Assembly (NCBI RefSeq): GCF_001422985.1
Contig: NZ_LMNL01000023.1
Location: forward strand, 382,516-446,515
From: Methylobacterium sp. Leaf117
Lineage (GTDB): Bacteria; Pseudomonadota; Alphaproteobacteria; Rhizobiales; Beijerinckiaceae
Length of the DNA stretch: 64,000 bases
Reading direction: 5' to 3'
Shown here one piece after another: positions 45,927 to 57,140 of the stretch. Position numbers and translations under genes: made by a program. Under the pieces are notes generated by a model, which saw only the letters and a program-made list of their open reading frames with translations, was not told the origin of the DNA and searched no databases. The number at the start of each line of letters is the position of its first letter. The stretch's first letter is position 1.

Positions 45927-47342
45927 TCAGGCCCCCTGGCCCGTCAAGTGACGCGTCGCTTGGCCGAGGTCCCGGCCCTGGTCACGCAGGCGCACCGAGG
46001 TGGCCTCCAGCGCCCGCGAGGACGAGAGCGCATCGGCGGTGGTCGCCCTCAGGGCGTCGAGATGGTCGGTCGTCTGCCCGATGGTGGCACGGGCGCGGCC
46101 GATCCCGTCCGCGATCGCGCCGGCGGCGACCTGATGCGCGGCGCTGACGGTGCCGATGTCGCTGGCCTTGCGCTGAACGGTTTCGATCTCGGACTGGACC
46201 TGCGACAGCGAGGCGGTCGACCGGGCGGCGACCTGCCGGAGCTGGTCGACCTGGGCGCCGATCTCGGCGGTGGCCTCGGCGACCCGGCTCGAAAGCGCCT
46301 TCACCTCCGTCGCCACCACGGCGAAGCCCCGTCCGGCCTCGCCGGCGCGGGCCGCCTCGATGGTGGCGTTGAGCGCCAGCAGGTTGGTCTGGCCCGCGAT
46401 GGCGGAGATCAGCGCGCTGATCTGGCCGACGCCGGCGATCCGGTGCTGCAGGTCGGTGAACACCGCCACCGCCGCCTCCAGGGCCTGGGCCGATCCGCCC
46501 GCCACCGTCCCCACCTGCGCCGCGTGGGCCGAGGCCTCGCGCGAGAGCGCGACGAGGTCCTGCGCCGCCCGGGTCACGGCCTCGATCTCCCGCGAGGCCT
46601 CCGCCGAGGTGCGGTCGACCTCCAGGCGCCGCTCGTCCACGTGGCCGGCGACGCCCAGCACCGTCCGGGCTCCGTCCTCCACCGCCACCGTGGTCTCGGC
46701 GAGCTGGCGGGCGATGCCGTCGAGGGTCACCGTCAGGGCGTGCGCCCGGTCGCGCCGGGCGTGCTCGGTCAGCGCCAGCGCGAGGCGGTCGCCCACATAG
46801 GCCATCAGCGCCAGAAGGTCATCGTTCAGTTCTGCGGCCTCGCGCGAAAAGAACTCCAGCACGATCTCGACCCGCTCCTCGACGCGGACCGGGAACATGA
46901 AGCAGCCCCGCACCCCGTTGCGGCGGGCGGTCCCGGCCCGGACGAAGCCCGCCAGCGCCGTCACGTCGGCGCAGGAGACCGGCGCGCCGCCGGCCGCCAC
47001 CCGGCCGACCAGGCCCTGGCCGGGGGCGAACACCGCCTGCTCGGAGATCGCCACGAAGTCCGCCGCGTCCGTCCCGCCGTCGCCCGCCGCGAAGGACCAG
47101 GTCCGCATCGACAGCATCGCCCCGTCCGGGTCGCGGCGGCGATAGGCGTGCCCGATCGGCCAGCCGGTGAAGCCGGCCACGATCCCGAGGCAGTCGCGGG
47201 TGGCGGCCTCGGGGGTCGGCGCCGTGCTGCAGGCCCGCGCCACGGCGTCGAGGAAGGCGAGAATCGCGGCGAGATCGTGCGGCGCGGATCTGGGCGCGGG
47301 CTCGCGCCGGGAGGGGGTGAACCAGGACGTCAGGGTCTTCAA
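45927..47342 (-). CDS. Soluble methyl-accepting chemotaxis-like protein with GAF domain
   Basis: 471-residue cytoplasmic receptor-like protein. No membrane helix is seen. Residues about 30-190 form a GAF-like sensor ([17 protein letters not shown] ... [19 protein letters not shown]). The rest is a coiled-coil MCP signalling domain with the hairpin tip [19 protein letters not shown], which contacts CheA/CheW. Start is uncertain: TTG 47342 (MKTLTSWF) was chosen; GTG 47357 is also possible. Ligand unknown; a small molecule or redox signal would suit GAF. Confidence 0.85.
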   Translation of the reverse strand: MKTLTSWFTPSRREPAPRSAPHDLAAILAFLDAVARACSTAPTPEAATRDCLGIVAGFTGWPIGHAYRRRDPDGAMLSMRTWSFAAGDGGTDAADFVAISEQAVFAPGQGLVGRVAAGGAPVSCADVTALAGFVRAGTARRNGVRGCFMFPVRVEERVEIVLEFFSREAAELNDDLLALMAYVGDRLALALTEHARRDRAHALTVTLDGIARQLAETTVAVEDGARTVLGVAGHVDERRLEVDRTSAEASREIEAVTRAAQDLVALSREASAHAAQVGTVAGGSAQALEAAVAVFTDLQHRIAGVGQISALISAIAGQTNLLALNATIEAARAGEAGRGFAVVATEVKALSSRVAEATAEIGAQVDQLRQVAARSTASLSQVQSEIETVQRKASDIGTVSAAHQVAAGAIADGIGRARATIGQTTDHLDALRATTADALSSSRALEATSVRLRDQGRDLGQATRHLTGQGA

Positions 47343-47512
47343 GGTCGTCCGGCGCACGCGGGGCCTCGGCGAAGGAGGGCAGGGCGGACGCGCGGCGCCC
47401 GTCGCGCCAGGATAGGGAGGCCGGGCTTGACGGACCCTGTCCAGCCGGGGGTTGCGCAGCGCAAAGTGACGCCAGACCGCGAGCGAATTTTCACCATTCC
47501 AGGGCGCGCTGA

Positions 47513-48664
47513 TTACGGAGGCGCCATCCGCACGGTGCCGCGTCCGGCCGCCTTGGCGGCGTAGAGGGCGGCGTCCGCCCGGGTGAACAGGTCCACCGGG
47601 TTCGCCTGCGCGGCGCGCGCGACCCCCACGGAGGCGCCGAAGTGCAGACTCACGCTGCGATGGACGAACGGCACCCGCATGGCCCGCACGATGCGCTGAC
47701 CGATGGCCTCGCCGACGGCCCCGTCGGCATCGTGGCCGATCAGGACGGCGAACTCGTCGCCGCCGATGCGCGCCACCAGGTCGATCGGCCGGCAGGCGTC
47801 GCGCAGGCGCCGCGCCGCTTCGGCCAGGCAGGCATCCCCGACCGCGTGCCCGTGGGCGTCGTTGATCGCCTTGAAGCCGTCGAGGTCGATCAGCAGCAGG
47901 GCGCCGGTCTCCGGCATCTCCGCCAGCCGGGCGTCGAACACGCTGCGGTTGGACAGCCCGGTCATCCGGTCGAACTCGGCCTGGTAGCGCATCCGGTCGG
48001 CGTGCCGCTTGGCGTCCGTGATGTCCTGCTTGAACCCGAAGAGCCGGACCGGCTGGCCCGCCCGGACCTCCACACTGGCGGAGATCCGGATCGCCCGGCG
48101 GCTGCCCCGGAGGGTGACGATCTCGGATTCGAGGGTGAAGGACGTGCGCCGGGCGATGGCCTCCGCGCGCATCGCCACCAGGGTCCGGCGCGCCTCCTCG
48201 GTGTAGCAGGCCAGGGTCGCCTGCCGGCTCACCGCCGATCCGTGCGGCATCTCGAACAGGTCGTAGACGCCCGCGCTCCAGCGCAGGGTCTCGCAGGGCA
48301 GGCGGCATTGCCACAGGCCGATCCCGGCCGCCGCCGAGGCGCGCTCGAACACGTGCTCCTGGTCGGCGAGGGTTTCGGCCTGTTGCCGCACCAGGGCGGT
48401 CTGCGCCGCGAGGTCGCGCCGGAGTTCGGCGATCATCGCGGCATCGCGCGCCTGCTGCGCGGCCGCCGCATCCGCGACCTTGCCGGCGAGCCGCAGGGCC
48501 GCCGAGGCCAGATCGACACCCGGCGGGCGCTCGGACGGAGCGGTGGCCGCCGGGGTACTGAGAAGGTCGTACCCGGTGGGAGCCAAGGCGGGTGGTTCCT
48601 GCGTGCGGTCTTGGAGCGAGCGCAAGGTCCCGGAGCGCCTTCGCGACCCGGGATGTTTCGGCAA
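47513..48664 (-). CDS. PAS-GGDEF diguanylate cyclase
   Basis: 383-residue protein. A coiled-coil region (about 60-105) leads to a PAS-like sensor ([24 protein letters not shown]), then a GGDEF domain with the intact active site [14 protein letters not shown] lies exactly five residues before GGDEF and fits the RxxD product-inhibition site. It should make cyclic di-GMP from GTP. No membrane segment is visible, so it is cytoplasmic. Together with the neighbouring receptor-like protein it suggests local signalling, though the two are 170 bp apart and may not be linked. Confidence 0.9.
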   Translation of the reverse strand: MPKHPGSRRRSGTLRSLQDRTQEPPALAPTGYDLLSTPAATAPSERPPGVDLASAALRLAGKVADAAAAQQARDAAMIAELRRDLAAQTALVRQQAETLADQEHVFERASAAAGIGLWQCRLPCETLRWSAGVYDLFEMPHGSAVSRQATLACYTEEARRTLVAMRAEAIARRTSFTLESEIVTLRGSRRAIRISASVEVRAGQPVRLFGFKQDITDAKRHADRMRYQAEFDRMTGLSNRSVFDARLAEMPETGALLLIDLDGFKAINDAHGHAVGDACLAEAARRLRDACRPIDLVARIGGDEFAVLIGHDADGAVGEAIGQRIVRAMRVPFVHRSVSLHFGASVGVARAAQANPVDLFTRADAALYAAKAAGRGTVRMAPP

Positions 48665-48746
48665 AAAACCGTACCGGACGCAAAGTTAAGGTTCGCCCTC
48701 GGGATCTGCCGTGCGGCGCGATCTGCGTGGAGATCGACTTCGGGGT

Positions 48747-49181
48747 CTACTCGGCCGCCTTGTCTACGGCCTCGACCACCTCGGCCTTGTCGGCGGGCGG
48801 CTCGGCGCTGGCCATCGCCTTGCGCTCCAGCATCGGCTGAAGGCGATCGGCGAGCTGCTGGCCGAGATGGCGGGTATAGGCGGTCTGGAAGTAGCGGGCG
48901 CCGGTGCCGCGCCCGTACAGGCGGTCATGGGCCTGGATCATCGCGTCGACCTCGGGCCGACACAGGAAGCCGGTGATCCCGGCGGCCTCGTACCAGCGTC
49001 CGGCCCGGGCATGTCGCAGGGCGGCGGGATTGGCCAGCACGGTCTCGGCGAAGCAGTCCGTCGCCGCAATCTCGAGGGGCGACATCACCCGGTGCGGATG
49101 GGCCGGATTGCGGCCCGCAGCCTCGGCCGCAGCGCCCCAGCCCAAGGTCATCACCACCGCGCCGAACAGCAAAGCTCTCAT
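48747..49181 (-). CDS. Exported hypothetical protein
   Basis: 144-residue protein with a signal peptide (MRALLFGAVVMTLGWGAAAEAAG) cleaved near residue 22. The mature part has two Cys (DCFAETV and FLCRPEV) that could form a disulfide, helical regions, and an acidic C-terminal tail (EPPADKAEVVEAVDKAAE). I recognise no domain. The ATG at 49181 was chosen because it starts the signal peptide; the reading to 49313 adds a polar leader. It lies alone, 82 bp from the diguanylate cyclase. Confidence 0.7.
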   Translation of the reverse strand: MRALLFGAVVMTLGWGAAAEAAGRNPAHPHRVMSPLEIAATDCFAETVLANPAALRHARAGRWYEAAGITGFLCRPEVDAMIQAHDRLYGRGTGARYFQTAYTRHLGQQLADRLQPMLERKAMASAEPPADKAEVVEAVDKAAE

Positions 49182-49372
49182 CAGGGAAGCCTCGTGCCAA
49201 ATCGTTCTCGATCGGGACTGAGTATTCCTCATGGATTTCGTCGGGAGAAGGGCAGAACCGGGCCGTCGACGTTCGGGGCCGCGATCGGCGTGCCGATGTG
49301 GCACGCCCATCACAGGGGCTCGGCCGGGGGATGCAGAGAGAGTCCCGGACCGGCGCGCCGGCCGGAGGCGCC

Positions 49373-49789
49373 TCAGCCCCGGCGCTCGGCGTTCCAGCGG
49401 CCGCTGCAGCCGATCACGCCGGTGGTGGTCCAGGTGCCGTTGCCCATGCCCTGGCGGCTGAGACGGCCGATCACGTCGGCGTGATCGTCGCCGCGGGAGA
49501 TCACGGCCCGCACGGCGCCGTTCTGCGCCACCCGCCCGCGGATGTTGAACTCGCCGCCGGCATAGCTGGCTTCCCCGCGCCGGATCTGCACGCCGTAGCG
49601 ATAGGCGCGGTCGCAGGGGCCGTCGAGGGTGACCACCTCAATGCTCCAGGTCCCGTCGTAGCGGTTGGGCACCTGCACCTTCTTGGTGGCGGCACCGGCG
49701 CTGCCGACGGAGAAGCTCAGGAGCACGAGGGAGGTCGCCGCCAAAGCGGTCATCGACCGGGGGGTGACGGCAAGGGCTGGGCGTCGCAT
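49373..49789 (-). CDS. Exported hypothetical protein, small beta-rich domain
   Basis: 138-residue protein with a signal peptide (about residues 1-33, ending SVGSAGAA). The mature part, YDGTWSIEVVTLDGPCDRAYRYGVQIRRGE, with later GRVAQNGAVRAVISRGDDHADVIGRLS and CSGRWNAER, looks like a small beta-barrel repeat domain seen in many uncharacterised rhizobial exported proteins. Two Cys could pair. Function unknown. Confidence 0.72.
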   Translation of the reverse strand: MRRPALAVTPRSMTALAATSLVLLSFSVGSAGAATKKVQVPNRYDGTWSIEVVTLDGPCDRAYRYGVQIRRGEASYAGGEFNIRGRVAQNGAVRAVISRGDDHADVIGRLSRQGMGNGTWTTTGVIGCSGRWNAERRG

Positions 49790-49854
49790 GGCTTTCCGTT
49801 CTGGGTTCGACTCGACGGGCCACAAACCATCGAAGAGCGGTCGCGGTTGCGCAA

Positions 49855-51714
49855 TCAGGCCTGCGTCGCGTGCGCCAGCGCTCCCGTCAGCAGGGCCAGG
49901 ACGTCGCCCCCGGCCTGGAGGTATCCGTCGACGCCCGCCGCGGTCAGGGCTTCAGCGAGGTCGCCCGGCTTGCCGGCGAGGTACAGCGTGACGGCACCCG
50001 CCGCTTTGAGCGCCCGGGCGGCATCCGCCGCATGGGTGGCGTAGAGCGCGTCGGACGAGCACAGGCAGGCGATGCGGGCGCCGGAGGCGCGGAACGCGTC
50101 GGCCAGGGCCACCGGATCGGTGAAGCCCTCCTGGTTCACCGCCTCGATGCCGCCGGCCGCGAAGGCATTGGCGGCGAAGGTCGAGCGCGCGTTGAACACC
50201 GCGACCGGACCCAGATTGGCGAGGAACACCGAGGGCCGCCGGCCGGTCGCCGCGAGGGCCGCGTCGGAGGCGTCGCGCAGGGCCTCGTAGGGCTCGGCGA
50301 GGCGCCCGGAGGGCAGGGGGGCGCAGGTCACGGCCGGGCCGGTGCCGAAGCCGCCGGCCGGCGGCGCCGTCACGGGGGCGACCTCCAGCACCGTCACGGG
50401 CTTCTCCGCCAGGTAGGGGAACTCGCTGGCGCCGGTCAGCGCTTCGCGGCGGGTGGCGACATTCTTGGCCCGGGTGGCCCGGGTGGCGGCGATCCGCTCC
50501 TGGATCGCGCCGGCCCGGAGGCTCGCCACGATTCCGCCTTCGCGCTCGATCGCCTGGAAGGCGGTCCAGGCCGCCTCGGCCAGCTTCTCCGTGAGGGTCT
50601 CGAAGCTGCCGGCGCCGGCGGCCGGGTCGGCGACGCGGGCGAGGTTGGATTCCTCGATCAGCACGATCTGGCTGTTGCGCACCACCCGGCGGGCGAAGGC
50701 GTCGCTGAGTCCGAGCGCCGCCGTGTAGGGCAGGGCGGTGATCGCGTCGGCACCGCCGAGGCCGGCCGAGCAGGCGGCCATGGAGGTGCGCAGGATGTTC
50801 ACGAAGGGGTCGCGCCGGCTCATCATCCGCCAGGCGGTCTCGGCATGCAGGCGCAGGGGCTTCGGCGCGAGGCCGCAGGCCGCTTCCACCCGGGCCCAGA
50901 GCCGGCGCATGGCGCGGAACTTGGCGATGGTCAGGAATTCGTCGGCATCCGCCGTGAGCAGCACCGCGACGGCGTCGCGGGCGCGTTCGAGCGCATGCCC
51001 ATTGGCCTCCAGGGCGCGCAGGTAGGCGACCGCCGTGGCCAGGGCGGCGGCGAGTTCGGTCGCCTCGCTGGCGCCGGCCTCGTGGTAGGGCCGGCCATCG
51101 GCGAGGCAGGCCCGGCCGCTGAAGCCCTCGGCGTCGAAGGTCGCGAGCGCGCCGGCGATCCCGGCGCCGAAATCTTCCGCCAGGGTCCCGCCCGAGGCGA
51201 GGACGCCGATGGGATCGAGGCCGAGGTCGAGGTCGAGGCCCTTCAGGGTCTCGCCGCGCGCCGCCACGACAGCGCGGATCAGGTGGGCGGCCTCCAGGCC
51301 GCGCGCGCCCGCATCGAGGCGGGTGGCGATCAGCGGCAGCATCACGTTGCCGAGGGCGGCGTCGAGGTCGGTGGCCGTCGTGGCGGTGAGGCCGTAGCCG
51401 CGGGCCGCCGGTGCGCCGGCGAAGACCAGGGTCAGGGCATCGGACCCGCCTTCGAGGTCGGCGAGCGCGAGGGCGCTGGCGGTGGCGCCGTCCGGATGGT
51501 CGACCCGCTGCGAGACGCGCCACGGCCCCGGAGCCCGGGCGGGCTGCGCCACCGGCGAGGCCGGATCGTAGAGCGGTTCGATGCGGATGCCGTCCGCCGT
51601 CTTGGAGACCAGGCGCTTCTCGAAGTCGCCGCCCTTCAGGACCCCGTCGACGAGGCCGAGCCAACGCTCGCGGGTCGCGGGCGGGAACAGGTCGGCGAGG
51701 GGACGGTCTTCCAT
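49855..51714 (-). CDS. mutA: Methylmalonyl-CoA mutase small (beta) subunit
   Basis: 619-residue MutA-type subunit. The N-terminal two-thirds form the TIM-barrel fold of B12-dependent mutases (MMSRRDPFVNILRTSMAACSAGLGGADAITALPY spans a conserved stretch, residues about 298-331). The C-terminal domain has the cobalamin-binding fold but lacks the DxHxxG base-off motif, as normal for this catalytically inactive partner. It pairs with MutB, not in the window, to interconvert methylmalonyl- and succinyl-CoA, a step of the ethylmalonyl-CoA pathway in methylotrophs. Confidence 0.93.
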   Translation of the reverse strand: MEDRPLADLFPPATRERWLGLVDGVLKGGDFEKRLVSKTADGIRIEPLYDPASPVAQPARAPGPWRVSQRVDHPDGATASALALADLEGGSDALTLVFAGAPAARGYGLTATTATDLDAALGNVMLPLIATRLDAGARGLEAAHLIRAVVAARGETLKGLDLDLGLDPIGVLASGGTLAEDFGAGIAGALATFDAEGFSGRACLADGRPYHEAGASEATELAAALATAVAYLRALEANGHALERARDAVAVLLTADADEFLTIAKFRAMRRLWARVEAACGLAPKPLRLHAETAWRMMSRRDPFVNILRTSMAACSAGLGGADAITALPYTAALGLSDAFARRVVRNSQIVLIEESNLARVADPAAGAGSFETLTEKLAEAAWTAFQAIEREGGIVASLRAGAIQERIAATRATRAKNVATRREALTGASEFPYLAEKPVTVLEVAPVTAPPAGGFGTGPAVTCAPLPSGRLAEPYEALRDASDAALAATGRRPSVFLANLGPVAVFNARSTFAANAFAAGGIEAVNQEGFTDPVALADAFRASGARIACLCSSDALYATHAADAARALKAAGAVTLYLAGKPGDLAEALTAAGVDGYLQAGGDVLALLTGALAHATQA

Positions 51715-52001
51715 CGGGGCTGGCCTCCGCGTGTGCTTTTACGCCGGTCGATGCTGACCGGTCGCCGGCCAGGAACGACCGGACCTTGGTTCCGGACAGC
51801 CCTTGCACGGCGTCGCGCACGGACGCAATCGCCCCCTCGTCTTGTATTTTATATCCCAGCGCCGAATACGCTCGACGCGGGCTTTGTCGTCCTCGTTCCA
51901 GCCTGTTCGGTCTCGGAGGACCGTCCGAAAACCTTCGCCGCCGGACGATCGACTGACGTCGGACCCGGAATCGCTGATCCGAAGCCGATCCGCCGGATCG
52001 C

Positions 52002-52808
52002 CTATCCGAAAAGGATCAGGCCGGCGAAACCGAGCGAGCCGACGATGATGCGCCACCAGGCGAACAGCCGGAAGCCGTGGGAGGAGACGTAGTCGAGCAC
52101 CGTCCGCACCACGATGAAGGCCGAGATGAAGGCCACGATGAAGCCGATGACGATCAGGCCGGTGTCGTCCCGCGACAGGTTCTTGTAATTGTCGAGCAGG
52201 TCCTTGGCGAAGGCCCCCGCCATGGTGGGAATCGCGAGGTAGAACGAGAACTCGGTGGCCGAGCGCTTGTCGGCGCCCATCAGCATCGCGCCCACGATGG
52301 TGGCGCCCGAGCGTGACACGCCGGGAATCATCGCGATGCACTGGAACAGGCCGATCTTGAAATCCATCGGCAGGGTGAAGTCGAAGACGTCCCGCTTCTT
52401 CACGTCGAGGTCGGTGTCGTCGAGGACGAGGAGCACGATGCCGCCGGCGACCAGGGTCGCGCACACGATCCAGGGATTGAAGAGGTAGTACTTGATGTAT
52501 TTCGAGAACAGGCCGCCGATGATCGCCGCCGGCAGGAACGCCAGCAGGATGCCGAGGATGAAGCGGCGCGCCTTCGGGTCGTTCGGCAGCGCCAGGGTGA
52601 TGCCGAGGAGCCGGCGGAAATAGACCGCCAGGATGGCCAGGATCGCGCCGAGCTGGATCAGCACCTCGAAGGTGTTGTTCGGCGATTCGAAGCCGATGAA
52701 GTGGCCGACCAGGAGCTGGTGCCCGGTGGACGAGACCGGGATGAACTCCGTCGCCCCCTCGACCACGCCGAGCACGACCGCTTTCGCGATGCCCATCGCA
52801 TCCATCAT
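52002..52808 (-). CDS. uppP: Undecaprenyl-diphosphatase UppP (BacA)
   Basis: 268-residue inner-membrane phosphatase that recycles undecaprenyl pyrophosphate for cell-wall and LPS synthesis and can give bacitracin resistance. The two catalytic motifs are [14 protein letters not shown] (about 18-31) and PGVSRSGAT (about 163-171). About eight hydrophobic helices are predicted. Length is typical. The gap upstream (52809-53098, 290 bp) contains an 8-bp inverted repeat ACCTTGAT/ATCAAGGT at 52922 and 52950. Confidence 0.95.
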   Translation of the reverse strand: MMDAMGIAKAVVLGVVEGATEFIPVSSTGHQLLVGHFIGFESPNNTFEVLIQLGAILAILAVYFRRLLGITLALPNDPKARRFILGILLAFLPAAIIGGLFSKYIKYYLFNPWIVCATLVAGGIVLLVLDDTDLDVKKRDVFDFTLPMDFKIGLFQCIAMIPGVSRSGATIVGAMLMGADKRSATEFSFYLAIPTMAGAFAKDLLDNYKNLSRDDTGLIVIGFIVAFISAFIVVRTVLDYVSSHGFRLFAWWRIIVGSLGFAGLILFG

Positions 52809-53098
52809 CTGTTCGCCTCGCGGGTTGGGGATGTGTCGGTCGGACTTGAGTTCGAAAGCCCCGGCCGGTCTGCGGTGGCGGCCAGGACCGCTCGACGCGC
52901 GCGAATCGTCCTGCGGGTTCGACCTTGATCCATCCAGGTTGCCTGATCCATCAAGGTTGACGGACGGTTATCGCGTTCGCGACATGCGTGTTAATGAGGC
53001 GGCAACGATCGGGCAATAAGTCTTTCTTTGCCGCTCATCCCGCAGGGCCTCGACGCGCTCCGTCTCCCGGCACACCTCCCCCGTTCGAAACGGCCTCG

Positions 53099-53791
53099 AT
53101 GGCGACGCTTTACCATTCCTCCTTCTGCCCGCATTCGCGCTTCATCCGCCTGGTCCTGTCCGAGATGGGCATGGAGCCGACGCTGATGGAGGAGCGATCG
53201 TGGGACCGGCGCGAGGCCTTCCTGCTGATCAATCCGGCCGGGACCACGCCGGTCCTGGTGGAGCAGACCGGGCTCGCGATCCCGGGGGCGGGCATCATCG
53301 CCGAGTATCTCGACGAGACCCGGGGCCTCGGCCTCAGCGGCCGGCGCCTGCTGCCGGAGACCACGGCGGCGCGGGTCGAGGTCCGGCGCCTGCTCGACTG
53401 GTTCCTGGTCAAGTTCGACGCCGAGGTGACCGAGTACCTGGTCACCGAGAAGATCTCGAAGCGCTTCATGAACAGCGCCAACGGCGGCGGCCCGCCGGAC
53501 ATGAACGCCATTCGCGCCGCGCGCACCAACGTGCGCTACCACATGAAGTATATCGGCTACCTGATGTCCCGCCGGAAATGGCTGGCGGGCGACCATCTGA
53601 CCTATGCGGATCTCGCGGCGGCGGCCCACCTCTCCTGCGTGGATTATCTCGGCGACGTGCCATGGGACGAGGACGAGACGGCGAGGGACTGGTACGCGCG
53701 GGTGAAGTCGCGCCCGTCGTTCCGCACGCTGCTGGCGGACCGGGTGCCCGGCATGGCCCCGGCGGACCATTACGCGAACCTGGATTTTTGA
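53099..53791 (+). CDS. Glutathione S-transferase family protein
   Basis: 230-residue GST. The N-terminal thioredoxin fold begins [23 protein letters not shown], with [11 protein letters not shown] (cis-Pro loop) and [11 protein letters not shown] following. The C-terminal helical domain has [25 protein letters not shown], typical of GSTs. The catalytic Ser/Cys cannot be assigned with confidence. The next gene, queG, begins inside its stop codon (TTGA). Confidence 0.88.
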   Translation: MATLYHSSFCPHSRFIRLVLSEMGMEPTLMEERSWDRREAFLLINPAGTTPVLVEQTGLAIPGAGIIAEYLDETRGLGLSGRRLLPETTAARVEVRRLLDWFLVKFDAEVTEYLVTEKISKRFMNSANGGGPPDMNAIRAARTNVRYHMKYIGYLMSRRKWLAGDHLTYADLAAAAHLSCVDYLGDVPWDEDETARDWYARVKSRPSFRTLLADRVPGMAPADHYANLDF

Positions 53792-55053
53792 ACGCAGCCC
53801 ACGACGCACCGCAAGCATACGACGCACCGGACCTGCCGGCGGCCCGCGCCGCGTCGCCGGCCCGCCCTGCGTCGAAACCCGCGCGGCCGATCCTGGCCGG
53901 GGCGGAGCTGCGCCGGGCCGTCGAAGCGCGGGCGCGGCTGCTCGGCTTCGAGTCGATCCGCATCACCCGGCCCGACGCCGTGCCCGAACTGCAGGACCGG
54001 CTCCCCGCCTGGCTCGGCGAGGGCCATCACGGCAGCATGGACTGGATGGTCGAGCGGGCCGACCAGCGCGCCGACCCCGCCACCCTGTGGCCGGGCGTGC
54101 GCAGCATCGTCATGCTGGGGATGAATTACGGCCCCGAGGCCGATCCCCTGGACCTCCTGGCCCGGCGCGACCGGGGCGCCATCGCGGCCTATGCCCAGCG
54201 CCGCGACTACCACGAGGTGGTCAAGGGCAAGCTGAAGGAACTGGGCGGCTACCTCTCGGCCAAGGGCGACGTCCGCGTGAAGGTGTTCGTCGACACCGCT
54301 CCCGTGATGGAGAAGCCGCTGGCGGCCGCCGCCGGCCTCGGCTGGCAGGGCAAGCACACGGTGCTGGTGTCCCGCACCCTCGGCAACTGGCTCCTGCTCG
54401 GCGCCATCTACACCTCCGCCGACCTGACCCCCGACGCGCCGGAGGCCGACCATTGCGGCTCGTGCCGGCGCTGTCTCGACATCTGCCCGACCGGTGCCTT
54501 TCCGGCGCCCTACCGCCTCGATGCGCGCCGCTGCATCGCCTACCTGACCATCGAGCATGCCGGGCCGATTCCGACGGAGTTCCGGTCGGCCATCGGCAAC
54601 CGCGTCTTCGGCTGCGACGATTGCCTCGCCGTCTGCCCCTGGAACAAGTTCGCGGCGACGGCCGCGGAGGGGCGGATGGCCGCCCGGAGCGATCTCGCCG
54701 CCCCGCCGCTCGCCGACCTCGCCCGCCTCGACGACGCAGCCTTCCGCGCCCGCTTCGCCGGCACGCCGGTCAAGCGCACCGGGCGGGATCGATTCCTGCG
54801 CAATGTCCTCATCGCCATCGGCAACTCCGGCGATCTCGGCCTCGCCGCCGAGGCCGAGCGCTGCCTGGACGATCCCGCGCCCCTGGTGCGCGGCATGGCG
54901 GTGTGGGCGCTCGGGCGCCTGCTGGCGCCCGCGCCGCTGCGCGCGCTTTTCAACGCCCGGGGTTTGGGCGAAACCGACGCCATGGTCCGGGCCGAGTGGG
55001 ACTCGGCCCTGGACCCGACCCCGCCCGAGACGACAGGACAGACGCCGACATGA
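53788..55053 (+). CDS. queG: Epoxyqueuosine reductase QueG
   Basis: 421-residue B12- and iron-sulfur-dependent reductase that performs the last step of queuosine synthesis on tRNA. The ferredoxin-like cluster sites are [14 protein letters not shown] (about 226-240) and [11 protein letters not shown] (about 276-286). The general acid is in DTAPVMEK (about 170). HEAT-like repeats fill the C-terminus. The predicted TTG start overlaps the GST stop; about 35 residues precede the conserved fold, so a later start is possible. It ends with an ATGA overlap into an SDR gene. Together with queC, queD and queE it covers most of the pathway. Confidence 0.93.
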   Translation: MNAAHDAPQAYDAPDLPAARAASPARPASKPARPILAGAELRRAVEARARLLGFESIRITRPDAVPELQDRLPAWLGEGHHGSMDWMVERADQRADPATLWPGVRSIVMLGMNYGPEADPLDLLARRDRGAIAAYAQRRDYHEVVKGKLKELGGYLSAKGDVRVKVFVDTAPVMEKPLAAAAGLGWQGKHTVLVSRTLGNWLLLGAIYTSADLTPDAPEADHCGSCRRCLDICPTGAFPAPYRLDARRCIAYLTIEHAGPIPTEFRSAIGNRVFGCDDCLAVCPWNKFAATAAEGRMAARSDLAAPPLADLARLDDAAFRARFAGTPVKRTGRDRFLRNVLIAIGNSGDLGLAAEAERCLDDPAPLVRGMAVWALGRLLAPAPLRALFNARGLGETDAMVRAEWDSALDPTPPETTGQTPT

Positions 55054-55910
55054 ACCTCTTCGTCTTCGGACTCGGTTTCACCGCCCGTCGATTCGTGGAG
55101 CGTGCCCGCGACCGCTTCGGCGTGGTCCGCGCCACCGTGACCGATCCGTCCCGGGCCGGCCCCAGCGATCTCGCCGAGATGCGGGCCTTCGGACCGGACT
55201 CCGATGACCCCCGCATCGCGGCCGACCTGGCCGATACGGATGTGCTGCTGGTTTCGGCCCCGCCCGCCCGCGACCTCGACACGACCCTCGCGGTATACCG
55301 CGAGGCCATCGCGGCCAGTCGCATCGGCTGGATCGGCTATCTGTCGACCATTGGTGTCTACGGCGACCACGAGGGCGCCTGGATCGACGAGTCGACGCCG
55401 CCCCGCCCGGTGAGCGGCCGTTCCCGTGGGCGCCTCGCCGTCGAAAATCAGTGGCACGCCCTCGGCGCCGAGACCGGCAAGGCCGTCCAGGTCTTTCGTC
55501 TCTCCGGCATCTACGGCCCGGGCCGCAACCCGATCGTGAAGCTGCGGGAGGGTAAATCGCAGCGAATCATCAAGCCGGGACAAGTGTTTAACCGGATCCA
55601 CGTCGACGATATCGCGACCACGCTGCTGGCCTCGATCGCCCATCCCCGCGCCGGTGCCACCTACAACGTCACCGACGACGAGCCGACCCCGCCGCAGGTC
55701 GTGACCGAATATGCCGCCAAGCTCGCCGGCCTACCGCTGCCGCCGGAGGTGGATTTCGAGACCGCCGACCTGAGCCCGATGGCCCGCAGCTTCTACGGCG
55801 AGAACAAGCGGGTGCGAAATCGCCTGATCCAAGAAGAGCTTGGCGTGACGCTCGCCTATCCGACCTACCGCGAAGGCCTGGCCGCCCTCGTGGCAGATGC
55901 ACGAACCTGA
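55050..55910 (+). CDS. NAD-dependent epimerase/SDR family protein
   Basis: 286-residue extended short-chain dehydrogenase (YeeZ-like). The N-terminal dinucleotide motif is [10 protein letters not shown] (about 5-14). The active-site region [13 protein letters not shown] contains a Tyr, but the usual YxxxK pair is not obvious, so it may be a binding rather than catalytic member. Its C-terminal [22 protein letters not shown] matches the family. It is coupled to queG by ATGA, yet no queuosine role is known. Confidence 0.85.
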   Translation: MNLFVFGLGFTARRFVERARDRFGVVRATVTDPSRAGPSDLAEMRAFGPDSDDPRIAADLADTDVLLVSAPPARDLDTTLAVYREAIAASRIGWIGYLSTIGVYGDHEGAWIDESTPPRPVSGRSRGRLAVENQWHALGAETGKAVQVFRLSGIYGPGRNPIVKLREGKSQRIIKPGQVFNRIHVDDIATTLLASIAHPRAGATYNVTDDEPTPPQVVTEYAAKLAGLPLPPEVDFETADLSPMARSFYGENKRVRNRLIQEELGVTLAYPTYREGLAALVADART

Positions 55911-55917
55911 GGTTGCC

Positions 55918-56940
55918 TTACGCCGCCTGGCGGTTCGCCGCCGGCGCGAAATGCTCCCGGTAGCGTGCTGCGATGGCCGGGACCGGCAGCACCACGAAGA
56001 CGTCGGTGGTGCCGAACTGATGGTCCACGACGGCCCCGTCGCCGAAGGTCGCGCCGATCCGCAGGTAGCCCTTGATCAGCGGCGGCAGCGCCTGGAGCGC
56101 GGCCTTCGGGTCCACGGCCTCGCGAGCCACCCGGTTCATCGCCACGTAGCGCTCCGGCAGGGCGCGGGCGCACCAACCCTCCGAGGCCCGGGCATGGTGG
56201 TGCAGGAAGCTCAAGGGCAGGGCGAGCCGATCCGGGTCCGTCCCCTCGAGGCTGGCGCAGCCCAGCATGGCATCGATGCTATGGTGTTGAACATAGGCCC
56301 AGATTCCGGCCCAGAGCAGTTCCACCGTGCGCTTGGTCCGATAGGGCTTCAGCACGCAGGAACGCCCGAGCTCGAGGAACCGCGCCCCCGGATTGGCCGC
56401 CATCAGAGGGGCAATGTCGTATTCGCCGGCCGTGTAGAACCCGAAATTGCGGTCGGCCGCATCCTGCCGCAGCAGCCGGTAGGTCCCGACAACCTTGGGC
56501 TGGGTGCGCCGGAACGGCTTAGCGGCGAAGTTCGGCGTGTCCGTGGCGGCGTGATCGATCACCAGGAGGTGGTCGCAGACCGAATCGTACTCGTCGACGT
56601 CGCGGCGCGACAGCATTGCGAGACCGCTCGGAACTGCCGACATTTCCTCGAAGAACACCCGGTAGCGCAGGCGCTGCGCCCGCCGGATCTCCGAAGCGGA
56701 GGTGGCCAGCCGCACCTCGAGGGAGCCGATACGGCCGAGGGTCGGCGCGAGCCCCGGGGCGGCGATGGGCGTTCTGAGGCGGGGCTTGAACCGGATCGGC
56801 GCCCCGCCCGCAGGGAGCAGAAGCCCACTGCGCCCCGCTTCGGCGGTGCGCTGCTTCAGCCGGGCGAAGGGCGCATGAACGTGCGCCTCCCAGCCATTAA
56901 GCCACGCCGTGGAGGCATCGCGCGCGAAGTTCGGGACCAT
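55918..56940 (-). CDS. Ornithine lipid acyltransferase OlsB-like (GNAT fold)
   Basis: 340-residue protein with an N-terminal extension of about 75 residues, then a GNAT-like acyltransferase core: VRLATSASEIRRAQRLRYRVFFEEM (residues about 75-99), VGTYRLLRQDAA and FLELGRSCVLKPYR. These motifs match L-ornithine N-alpha-acyltransferase (OlsB) and related hemolysin-like acyltransferases, which make lyso-ornithine lipid from ornithine and 3-hydroxyacyl-ACP. The OlsA partner is not in the window. It is convergent with the SDR gene, 7 bp apart. Confidence 0.78.
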   Translation of the reverse strand: MVPNFARDASTAWLNGWEAHVHAPFARLKQRTAEAGRSGLLLPAGGAPIRFKPRLRTPIAAPGLAPTLGRIGSLEVRLATSASEIRRAQRLRYRVFFEEMSAVPSGLAMLSRRDVDEYDSVCDHLLVIDHAATDTPNFAAKPFRRTQPKVVGTYRLLRQDAADRNFGFYTAGEYDIAPLMAANPGARFLELGRSCVLKPYRTKRTVELLWAGIWAYVQHHSIDAMLGCASLEGTDPDRLALPLSFLHHHARASEGWCARALPERYVAMNRVAREAVDPKAALQALPPLIKGYLRIGATFGDGAVVDHQFGTTDVFVVLPVPAIAARYREHFAPAANRQAA

Positions 56941-57140
56941 CGTCCAATCCGCCCTGTCGGGACCGCGAGGCGTGCTCCGCTGGAGCCCTTGGCCTCGTGC
57001 CTTCGGGAGGTCACATCACCACGAAGCGCACACGCTTTTATGACAAGGATTGCTGTTTTTCCAGAGGGGCTTGCCGGAGGAGAAGGTCCACCCTCCGACG
57101 ACGCCCCGATGGGTAGTCGCCGAAGGATCCGACGCTGGTC

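Noticed and set aside
52922-52957. Inverted repeat ACCTTGAT/ATCAAGGT as a defined operator
   Set aside because: Only 8 bp with a 20-bp spacer and an internal direct repeat; too weak to assign a regulator.
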